Positions 8,228 to 14,759 of a stretch of 34,916 nucleotides of DNA are shown here, piece by piece. The stretch comes from Clostridia bacterium (lineage in GTDB: Bacteria > Bacillota > Clostridia > Christensenellales > Aristaeellaceae). Location of the stretch: positions 1 to 34,916 of the forward strand of contig JAFUCP010000038.1 in NCBI GenBank assembly GCA_017459565.1. Reading direction: 5' to 3'. The notes below the pieces were generated by a model. It was given only the letters and a program-made list of their open reading frames with translations, had not been told where the DNA came from and ran no database searches. Made by a program: the position numbers and the translations under genes. Every line of letters starts with the position of its first letter. Position 1 is the stretch's first letter.

Positions 8228-9136
8228 TTATCCTTTCACAGCGCCGATCATGGTGCCGGTAACAAAGTACTTCTGCACGAAGGGATAGACCAGCATGATC
8301 GGAATGGTGGCAAACATGACCACGGCGGCCTGCAGCACCTCGGGCGTGGATTCCACCGCCGCCGATTCGGACAGGCTCACGGCGTCCTGGCCGCTGTTCA
8401 AGACCATGTTGCTCAACAGGTATTGCAGCGGCTGAAGCGCCTTGGTGGTGATGTAGTACTTCGCGTCGGCGTAGGCGTTCCAGCGGCCCACCGCGTAGAA
8501 CAGCGAAAGCGTGGCGATGATGGGCTTGGACAGCGGCAGCACGATGCGGAAGAGGATCTGGAAGTGGCTTGCGCCGTCCAGGTCCGCGGCCTCGTACAGG
8601 CTGTCGGGAATCGTGGAGCGGATGAAGGAGCGCATGATCAGCATGTTGTACGGGCTGAAGGACAGCGGCAGCACCAGCACCCACATGGAGTTCAAGAGCC
8701 CCAGGTCCTTGTACAGCAGGTATTCGGGAATCAGGCCCGCGCTGAAATACATGGTGAACATGAGTATAAACGCGAAAATGCCGCGCCCCTTGAGTTCCCT
8801 GCGGGCCAGCGGATAGGCCGCGAAGGTGGTCACGATCATGCCGATGACGGTAAACAGCAGCGTCATCCAGATGGTATAGATCATGGAGTGGGTCAGCTGG
8901 CCGTCCTTGAACACGGAGGTATAGGCCTCAAAGTTGATGCCGATGGGCCACAGGTAAACCTTCTTGGACAGCACCGCCGTATTGGAGGAAATGCTCTTGG
9001 CGGCAATGTGGAGGAAGGGGATCACGCAGGTCAGCGACAAAAGCAGTATCACGAAGGCGATGACAAAATCGCTCACGCGAACGTGGTTCACGCCGGAGAA
9101 CAGGTTGTCCTTTTTCTTGGGTGTCGCAGTTGTCAT
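8228..9136 (-). CDS. Sugar ABC transporter permease, LplC/MalG type
   Basis: This is a 302-residue membrane protein with six predicted helices, beginning VIAFVILLLSLTCVIPFLHI. It carries the EAA loop that docks on the ATPase (EAADLDGASHFQILFRIVLP, about residues 188-207) and the family ending FVQKYFVTGTMIGAVKG. It pairs with the LplB-type permease that starts upstream; 18 bases separate the two genes, each with a GGAGG-type ribosome site. The LplB/LplC pair with an LplA-like binding protein is typical of importers for uronate-containing or other complex oligosaccharides in Firmicutes. No ATPase is encoded here, so a shared MsmX-like ATPase elsewhere is presumably used. Confidence 0.95.
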   Translation of the reverse strand: MTTATPKKKDNLFSGVNHVRVSDFVIAFVILLLSLTCVIPFLHIAAKSISSNTAVLSKKVYLWPIGINFEAYTSVFKDGQLTHSMIYTIWMTLLFTVIGMIVTTFAAYPLARRELKGRGIFAFILMFTMYFSAGLIPEYLLYKDLGLLNSMWVLVLPLSFSPYNMLIMRSFIRSTIPDSLYEAADLDGASHFQILFRIVLPLSKPIIATLSLFYAVGRWNAYADAKYYITTKALQPLQYLLSNMVLNSGQDAVSLSESAAVESTPEVLQAAVVMFATIPIMLVYPFVQKYFVTGTMIGAVKG

Positions 9137-9154
9137 TGTCTGTCTCCTCCCTTC

Positions 9155-10102
9155 TTACAGCAGTCCGTCCTCGCCGAGCGCCTTGGTTACGCGGTCGGCG
9201 ACGAGTACCAGGATCAGTCCCACCAGCGACTGGAACAGGCCCACGGCGGTGGCACGGCTGAAATTGCCGCCCGAAAGGCCCTTCTCATAGATGTAGATGG
9301 CCAGCTGGTACTGGAAATCCTTGACCTGCACGTTGCCGAAGGAGTCCAGCCTCTCGAAGTTGGAGCCCATCACGCGACCCAGGTTCATGATCAGCAGCGT
9401 GACCATCGTGCCCCGGATGGAGGGCAGCGTCACGTTCCAGATCTTGCGCCATCGGCCCGCGCCGTCGATGGTGGCGGCTTCATAGAGATCCGGGCTGATG
9501 CCTGTGATGGCCGCCAGGTAGATGATGGAGCCCCAGCCCATGTTCTGCCACACGCCGATGAGCAGATAGGTCACTGCCCAGTGCCACTTTTCCGTGAGGA
9601 ACGGTATGCCCTTGTCGATGGCGCCCATGTCCCTGAGCAGGATGTTCACCAGGCCTGTTTCCGGCTTGAAGAGATTCAGCGCCACGCTGGCGATGATGAC
9701 CCAGGACAGAAAGTGCGGCAGATACAGCACCGTCTGGGAAACCTTCTTGTACCGGGGAAAGCGCAGCTCATTGAGCAGCAGCGCCAGAATCACGGGAATC
9801 GGGAAGCCGATGATCAGGTCCAGGAAATTGAAGGCCAGCGAGTTTTTAAGCGCCCGTATGAAGTCCTTGTCCTTGAAGATCTTCTGGAAGTTTTCAATGC
9901 CCACCCACGCGCTGCCTGCATAGCCCTTGGCGGGCTTGTAATTCATGAAGGCAATGCGCAGGCCGGGATAGGCCGCATACTTGAAGATGAACACGAAGGC
10001 AACCGGGATCAGCAGCATCAGATACATCTGCCAGTTGCTCTTCATGTAGGCTCTGAACGCCTGTCGGCGCACATCCTTTGGAATCATCGTCGTTTTTTGC
10101 AT
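9155..10102 (-). CDS. Sugar ABC transporter permease, LplB/MalF type
   Basis: This is a 315-residue permease and the first gene of the operon. Helix 1 is YLMLLIPVAFVFIFKY, followed by the LplB-type landmarks YPGLRIAFMNYKP, WVGIENFQKIF and LLNELRFPRYKKVSQTVLYLPHF. The ATPase-docking EAA loop reads EAATIDGAGRWRKIWNVTLP. The end, ALGEDGLL, is almost the same as ALGEQGLY of the second LplB-type permease at 19196-20158, so the two transporters are paralogous. The start is supported by AGGAGG (plus-strand CCTCCT at 10110-10115). A strong promoter lies 80 bases upstream. Confidence 0.95.
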   Translation of the reverse strand: MQKTTMIPKDVRRQAFRAYMKSNWQMYLMLLIPVAFVFIFKYAAYPGLRIAFMNYKPAKGYAGSAWVGIENFQKIFKDKDFIRALKNSLAFNFLDLIIGFPIPVILALLLNELRFPRYKKVSQTVLYLPHFLSWVIIASVALNLFKPETGLVNILLRDMGAIDKGIPFLTEKWHWAVTYLLIGVWQNMGWGSIIYLAAITGISPDLYEAATIDGAGRWRKIWNVTLPSIRGTMVTLLIMNLGRVMGSNFERLDSFGNVQVKDFQYQLAIYIYEKGLSGGNFSRATAVGLFQSLVGLILVLVADRVTKALGEDGLL

Positions 10103-10181
10103 CTTCGAACCTCCTGTCTTTGGTAGTCAGCCCTTTCCCGTCTTGTGCGTTTCCAACCCGTCAGTCGGGGTTCATAATACA

Positions 10182-10210
10182 ATTATAGCTATTTGTTGTA
10201 CTTATTGCAA
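10182..10210 (-). promoter_or_regulatory. Promoter of the first transporter operon
   Basis: On the minus strand TTGCAA (10205-10210) and a perfect TATAAT (10182-10187) are separated by 17 bases. The leader of about 75 bases contains a small inverted repeat around 10155-10172. This shows that the transporter is not simply the downstream part of the GH105-GH112 operon, whose last stop lies at 10260. Confidence 0.8.
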
Positions 10211-10219
10211 GTGTTTTCA
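10206..10219 (-). promoter_or_regulatory. Possible CcpA (cre) site overlapping the -35 box
   Basis: TGAAAACACTTGCA on the minus strand fits the 14-base cre pattern TGNAANCGNTNNCA at every fixed position except the G of the central CG. It overlaps the -35 element, where repressor binding would block transcription when preferred sugars are present. The central mismatch makes this tentative. Confidence 0.3.
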
Positions 10220-10259
10220 TTGAATAGTACAGCGGAATGACTGTTTTTTTAGTGACGCA

Positions 10260-12425
10260 TTAATCCGCGGCCACATTCTCCAGCGCCATGAGCGCGTAGG
10301 GCCCAAGCGACAGCGTATGCGTTTTGCCCTTCAGGCTCAGATTTGCACGGACGGATTCGCCGGAATTGTTCAACGCGATGAGTGCGCCGGATTTTTCGAA
10401 CCACGCGGCCTCCACCAGCGGGTTGTCGCTCATGGGCACGTCCCCGGTCTGCGCGCCGGTGACGCGCAGAATCAGCGCCATGAGCGCCGAAGCCGCCTCG
10501 GGGCTGTACGCAAAGCCGGTCAGATACGCGCCGCAGCCCTTCCCGAAGGCGTGCAGCGTGGCCCGGGGTGCGGCGGAATCGCCGCTGATGACGACCGTAT
10601 TCGGATCGGTCAGGCGGATGCCGGGGTTTTCGGGAAGCGCCATCGCCTCGACGGGCAGACTTTCGCCCAGGCTCTCCCCCGCCTCCCACTTTGCATGGCA
10701 GGCATATCGCCCGTCGTCCAGGTCCACGCCCAGCACGTGCGCCAGGGCGAAGCAGGTATCGCCTCCGCGCCGCGCGGAGGGCTCGCCCACGCCGATGAAC
10801 GCGCCGCCCTCATGGACAAACCGCGTCAGCGTCGAAACGAGCGCCGGATCGTTCCAGGCCTCACCGCCGCTCCAGGCGTCCCCCGCCCGGCCCGCGTTGA
10901 CGACCACGTTCACGCCCTCAAGCGCGCCGGCGGCCACATCCTCAAAGCTGATGAACTTCACGTTCACCGGCAGGCCGGACAGCGCCTCGTTGATGTGGAT
11001 CAGCGCGTTTTCGTTCGTCTCGTGGAAATGGCCGGACAGCGTCCATGGCCGCAGGCTGCCCCAGGTGTGCAGCACGGCCACGGTGACGGGCAACGTCGCG
11101 GGCGCGCCCTCGGCGTGCAGCGCCTTGATGCGCCTGAAGTCCACGGCCATCTGCTCAATGGCTTCCACGAAAGCCGGAAAGCCGTTGGTCAGGTGCAGAT
11201 AGCCGCCCAGGCCAATGCGGTCCACGCTCTGCCGGAGCAGCGCGCGGCGCACGTGCAGCCAATAGTCCATGGCGTCCCGCTCGGGATGGCCACCCTCCGA
11301 GAAGGTGGGCAGGCCGCCCAGCCCCACGGGAAAGAGATACGGATGGAAGCGCAGTTCGTGTACCGGCACCTTCGCGTCCGCGCACAGCCGGCACTCAAAG
11401 CCCGAAAACACGCACTTGATCAGCCCGTCAAAGCCCACGGAGGCGAAGTATTTGCCGCTGGGCTCCATGCCCACCCAGCTGTCATCATAGAACACATAGG
11501 CCTGCTTGCCGTGGCGGTGGATGATTTCGACCAGGGTCCTGGCCTTTTCCGCCACGAAGCGCTGGATGAAGTCCATATAATCGCGCTTGCGGGCCGTGGG
11601 CGGGCGGTGGGTCGCCTGCAAAAGCCCCTTGTTGATGAAATCCTCCGCCGTCAGCGCGTAGCCGTATTCCTTCTCAAAGGCCTTCAGCGCCGCGGGACTG
11701 ACGGTGAAATCATAGCTCGCCCAGTCCACAAAGCGCGTGCGGCGGCGCATATCGCTGCCGAAGATCCAGACAAAATTATAAAACAGAGAGGTCAGGCGGA
11801 TGACGTCGGTCTGCGGGTTGGCCTCGCACCAGTCCTCCAGCCACTTTTGCAGGTACGCCCACGCCAGCGGGTGCCGGGGGTCCAGCTGCATCAAATGCTC
11901 GCTGGTCCAGCTGTTGGTGGTGTGGTTGTACATGTTGATCTCCTCCCAGATGCGCCAGCACAGGAAGGAGGCGGTATAGCGGTGCCAGGGCACGGCGTTT
12001 GCAACCGTAATTTTCCCGTCGGCATACGTCCAGCTGTCATCGGGCACGGGCGCGTCGGCCGTGCGGTCCCACACCTGCCAGTATTCCAGTGCCTCCGGCG
12101 TGTCGTTCAGCCGGAACTGCTCCTCAAAATAGCCCTTGAGCGGCTCGATGATGAGCGTTTCGCCCTCGGCCAGCACGGGATCAGAGCAGAGGAAGGTCTG
12201 CTGCTGGGTATCCGGGTGGGCCGTAGCGAAGGCGTTGTGTTCCCGGATGATGCAGATGGTGGAATAGATGCGATAGCCGGCCTCGACGATCTCGTCGGAA
12301 AGCTTCGTGCCGTCGCTGTCGCGGATCACGTCCGCGCCCCATTTCTTCGCCAGTTCAAGGGTCAGCTGTTCATAACCGGCCTCGCCCGGCAGGGTAAAGT
12401 CCCCGTGATGATAGCCTGTCGCCAT
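10260..12425 (-). CDS. GH112 phosphorylase, probably D-galactosyl-beta-1,4-L-rhamnose phosphorylase
   Basis: The opening GDFTLPGEAGYEQ and LAKKWGADVIRDSDGTKLS is the signature of GH112 inverting phosphorylases, and the length of 721 residues is normal. The family splits galactosyl-N-acetylhexosamine or galactosyl-rhamnose with phosphate to give alpha-galactose 1-phosphate. Next to GH105 and pectin genes the galactosyl-rhamnose version (EC 2.4.1.247, known from Clostridium phytofermentans) is the more likely, because RG-I carries galactan on rhamnose; no mucin genes are seen. The middle barrel has QAYVFYDDSWVGMEPSGKYF near residue 310 and ELRFHPYLFPVGLGG. It is cytosolic, with no signal peptide. 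The open frame extends to a TTG at 12446, but the ATG at 12425 has GGAGGG 8 bases upstream and is chosen. It lies 38 bases after the GH105 gene in one operon. Confidence 0.9.
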   Translation of the reverse strand: MATGYHHGDFTLPGEAGYEQLTLELAKKWGADVIRDSDGTKLSDEIVEAGYRIYSTICIIREHNAFATAHPDTQQQTFLCSDPVLAEGETLIIEPLKGYFEEQFRLNDTPEALEYWQVWDRTADAPVPDDSWTYADGKITVANAVPWHRYTASFLCWRIWEEINMYNHTTNSWTSEHLMQLDPRHPLAWAYLQKWLEDWCEANPQTDVIRLTSLFYNFVWIFGSDMRRRTRFVDWASYDFTVSPAALKAFEKEYGYALTAEDFINKGLLQATHRPPTARKRDYMDFIQRFVAEKARTLVEIIHRHGKQAYVFYDDSWVGMEPSGKYFASVGFDGLIKCVFSGFECRLCADAKVPVHELRFHPYLFPVGLGGLPTFSEGGHPERDAMDYWLHVRRALLRQSVDRIGLGGYLHLTNGFPAFVEAIEQMAVDFRRIKALHAEGAPATLPVTVAVLHTWGSLRPWTLSGHFHETNENALIHINEALSGLPVNVKFISFEDVAAGALEGVNVVVNAGRAGDAWSGGEAWNDPALVSTLTRFVHEGGAFIGVGEPSARRGGDTCFALAHVLGVDLDDGRYACHAKWEAGESLGESLPVEAMALPENPGIRLTDPNTVVISGDSAAPRATLHAFGKGCGAYLTGFAYSPEAASALMALILRVTGAQTGDVPMSDNPLVEAAWFEKSGALIALNNSGESVRANLSLKGKTHTLSLGPYALMALENVAAD

Positions 12426-12463
12426 GCGTTCCGCCCTCCCGCTCAATATCAGAAGTCCGCGCC

Positions 12464-13513
12464 CTACAGCGCGCCGTCGGCGTCCTTCGCGCCGCTTTCC
12501 AGCACCTTGGCCAGGAAGGTCAGCGCCAGCCCCTGGCCCCAGCCCTGCGTCCAGTCCCTGGAGATGTTGCGATAGCCCTCGCGGTCCTTCATCACCGCGG
12601 TGCCCCCGGATACGTTCAGCACGCGCCCCTCCGGGGAGATGTTGGCCAGTATTCCCTTTACGCTCTTATTGATATATTTGACATACAGCGGGTTGCCCCG
12701 GTTGACCATGGCGGCGGCGATGCCCGCGGAGGCGGAGACCTCCTCGTAGCTGTCCGGATCGTCCAGCAGCGTGCGCCACAGGCCGTCCTCCGTCTGCAAG
12801 AGCTTCAGCTCTGCCAGCTGCTCCGAAAGCGAGCCGGCGATATCCATGTATTTGGGATACAGATAGCACTCGGGCAGCACGCGGCCTACCTCGCTCATGG
12901 TGTAGGCAGCCCAGGCATTGGCCCGGCCCCAGTAAAAGCCGGACATGTGATCCTTGGTGATGTTGTTGTAGCCGTGGTACCACAGGCCGTTCTTCCTGTC
13001 CTGCAAATAGCGGATGTGCCAGTAATACTGGTTCAGCGCGTCGTCGATCAGCGCCGCGTCCTGCCAGGCCACGCCCGCGCGGAGCATGAAATAGGCGGCC
13101 ATGAACAGCGTATCCGCCCAACACTGCTCCGGGAAATCGTTCTTCGCGCTGACCGTGTGTTGCAGCACGCTGTCGCCAAAGCGCAGCGCCCGGTTGCGCA
13201 GATAGTCGATCTTTTCCTCCGCGACGCGCCGGTAGGTATCATCCCCGGTCCAGGCGTTCAGCGTGAGCATGGCGTGGCCCATGGAACAGGTGTTCACCGT
13301 CCAGGTGGGCAGGCCCAACTGGATGTACTCATCCACGCGGTCCTTGACCAGCTGGAGGTATTCCTCCCGGCCAGTAGCCCTCGCCGCCTCGCAGATGCCG
13401 TAGTACCCCACGCCGCAGGGCCAGTCCCAGGTCATATCCATGCGCATGGTCTGGCGGACGACGGCATCTATGGCCGCAAGAACCTGTTCACGATCAAATG
13501 CAATGGACGCCAT
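12464..13513 (-). CDS. GH105 unsaturated rhamnogalacturonyl hydrolase, second copy
   Basis: The 349 residues show the GH105 barrel: DWPCGVGYYGICEAARATG near residue 30, NDFPEQCWADTLFMAAYFML with the catalytic Asp at 134, NGLWYHGYN near 187, MSGFYWGRANAWAAYTM, and the closing NISRDWTQGWGQGLAL. It would release the unsaturated galacturonate from lyase products and leave a rhamnose end that the GH112 partner or a rhamnosidase can use. It is clearly divergent from the first copy (2586-3683), with QCWAD in place of QMWLD, so the two probably act on different oligosaccharides. It is the first gene of a two-gene operon and starts 215 bases from the divergent araC gene. The ribosome site is GAGAGGA. 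No signal peptide is present. Confidence 0.9.
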   Translation of the reverse strand: MASIAFDREQVLAAIDAVVRQTMRMDMTWDWPCGVGYYGICEAARATGREEYLQLVKDRVDEYIQLGLPTWTVNTCSMGHAMLTLNAWTGDDTYRRVAEEKIDYLRNRALRFGDSVLQHTVSAKNDFPEQCWADTLFMAAYFMLRAGVAWQDAALIDDALNQYYWHIRYLQDRKNGLWYHGYNNITKDHMSGFYWGRANAWAAYTMSEVGRVLPECYLYPKYMDIAGSLSEQLAELKLLQTEDGLWRTLLDDPDSYEEVSASAGIAAAMVNRGNPLYVKYINKSVKGILANISPEGRVLNVSGGTAVMKDREGYRNISRDWTQGWGQGLALTFLAKVLESGAKDADGAL

Positions 13514-13610
13514 ATTTCTTTCCTCTCTTCCTGTCTGAGTCGATGGTGCTGGGTTGCTTCTTTATAATTTAATATTATCATATTTTTATCGTCATTTCTA
13601 ATCTATATCG

Positions 13611-13645
13611 CATTAATTTTATGCAGTTTCGACCATTTATTTATG
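13611..13645 (+). repeat. Direct repeat, candidate AraC-type operator
   Basis: CATTAATTTTATG (13611-13623) and CATTTATTTATG (13634-13645) form an imperfect direct repeat with a 22-23 base period, two helical turns, in the AT-rich region between the divergent GH105 and araC genes. Tandem half-sites at this period are what AraC-family proteins bind. The rest of this 215-base gap is AT-rich and holds several possible minus-strand -10 sequences, none of them clearly best. Confidence 0.4.
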
Positions 13646-13655
13646 ACGCGAATAC

Positions 13656-13664
13656 TGGTATACT
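13656..13664 (+). promoter_or_regulatory. Extended -10 promoter of araC
   Basis: TGGTATACT is an extended -10 element (TG, one base, TATACT) without a good -35. The start site would fall near 13671, giving a leader of about 58 bases. The direct repeat at 13611-13645 ends 10 bases upstream, where a regulator could control its own gene. Confidence 0.5.
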
Positions 13665-13728
13665 GTAAGCAGAGGTTATGTTTGCGGCCATGCGGCAAAG
13701 GCGCGCCGCGTTTCAGGGAGGGATGGTT

Positions 13729-14700
13729 ATGCCGCGTCCAAAGCAGGCCGGTCTGGAATACCGGCGCTATGAGCTGCCGGCGGATTTTCCGCTGCTGGCG
13801 CTCACCGGCGATCACTGGCGCATCAGTCCCGTGCCCAGCCCGAATCTGCACATCCACAACTGCATGGAAATCGGCATCTGCCATTCAGACAGCGGCACCA
13901 TGCTGTTCAATGACGCCCCGGTCCACTTCGAGGCGGGCTATGTGTCCTGCATCGCCCGGGACGTTCCCCACGTCACCTGGTCCTCCCCCGGCAAGGAGAG
14001 CCTTTGGAGCTATCTGTTCATCGATCCCGAGGCCCTGGTGGAATCCGGCGTGTTCAGCCAGTTCCCCCGGCCCCGCCATTCCAGCGGCTTCGCGTCGGAC
14101 TGTCATCTCATGCTCTCCCCCGATCAGGCGCCCTGGGCCGCGCCGCTGGTAAAGGCGATTCTGCGGGAGATGGACGAAAAACCCCGGGGCTACATCGCCT
14201 GCGCCCACGCGCTGTGCGTGGCGCTGATCACCCAGATGCTGCGCCTGTACAGCGAAAGCGACGACATGCCCCTCCGGGAGACCGCGCTGCGGCAGCTGAT
14301 TCCCGCATTGAACTTCATTTCAAAGAACTACATGCAGGATTTTTCCCCGGAGATGCTGGCGGAGCTTTGCCGGCTGAGCCCGACCCACTTCCGCCGCCTG
14401 TTCAAGGAGCAGATCGGCGTCAATCCCCTCGCCTTTTTGCACCAGACCCGCATAGAAAAGAGCTGCACATTGCTGCGCAGCACTTCCCAGTCCATATCAA
14501 AGATCAGCGACGCCGTGGGCTATGCTTCCCTGAGCTGCTTTAACCGCCACTTTCTGGAGATCATGGGCTGCTCCCCCTCGGCCTGGCGCAAGCAGAACGC
14601 CGCCCGGGGCCGGGCCGTCCTCGCCAGGGAGGGCTGGCTGCGGCCGGAGACCTCCGAGGCGCTGATCGCCGCCAACAACCGGCGCGCGACGGGTAAATAA
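13729..14700 (+). CDS. AraC-family transcriptional regulator
   Basis: The 323-residue protein has an N-terminal cupin-like sensor (LHIHNCMEIGICHSDSGTML and ARDVPHVTW) and a C-terminal pair of helix-turn-helix motifs (FSPEMLAELCRLSPTHFRRL and KISDAVGYASLSCFNRHF), the standard order for a sugar-responsive AraC activator. The open frame begins at 13678, but GGGAGGG at 13716-13722 lies exactly 7 bases before the ATG at 13729. The upstream ATG at 13723 directly abuts that ribosome site and is too close, so 13729 is chosen. The position beside GH105-GH112 and GH2 makes it the likely activator of part or all of the pectin locus. It is the only transcription factor in the locus. The ligand is unknown. 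Confidence 0.93.
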   Translation: MPRPKQAGLEYRRYELPADFPLLALTGDHWRISPVPSPNLHIHNCMEIGICHSDSGTMLFNDAPVHFEAGYVSCIARDVPHVTWSSPGKESLWSYLFIDPEALVESGVFSQFPRPRHSSGFASDCHLMLSPDQAPWAAPLVKAILREMDEKPRGYIACAHALCVALITQMLRLYSESDDMPLRETALRQLIPALNFISKNYMQDFSPEMLAELCRLSPTHFRRLFKEQIGVNPLAFLHQTRIEKSCTLLRSTSQSISKISDAVGYASLSCFNRHFLEIMGCSPSAWRKQNAARGRAVLAREGWLRPETSEALIAANNRRATGK

Positions 14701-14759
14701 TCTGCCGCGCCGCCGGCGCGCATGGATTTGCCGCCTTCCGCTTCCGCCGGAAAATCGGC

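Noticed and set aside
5735-10126. A 1463-codon open frame on the plus strand
   Set aside because: It lies antisense to four well-supported minus-strand genes (esterase, binding protein, two permeases) and its translation is low-complexity, rich in His, Gly, Val and Gln, as expected from reading a GC-rich gene backwards. No ribosome site or domain is seen.
10317-12575. A 752-codon open frame on the plus strand
   Set aside because: Antisense shadow of the GH112 phosphorylase gene, whose GH112 signature is unmistakable.
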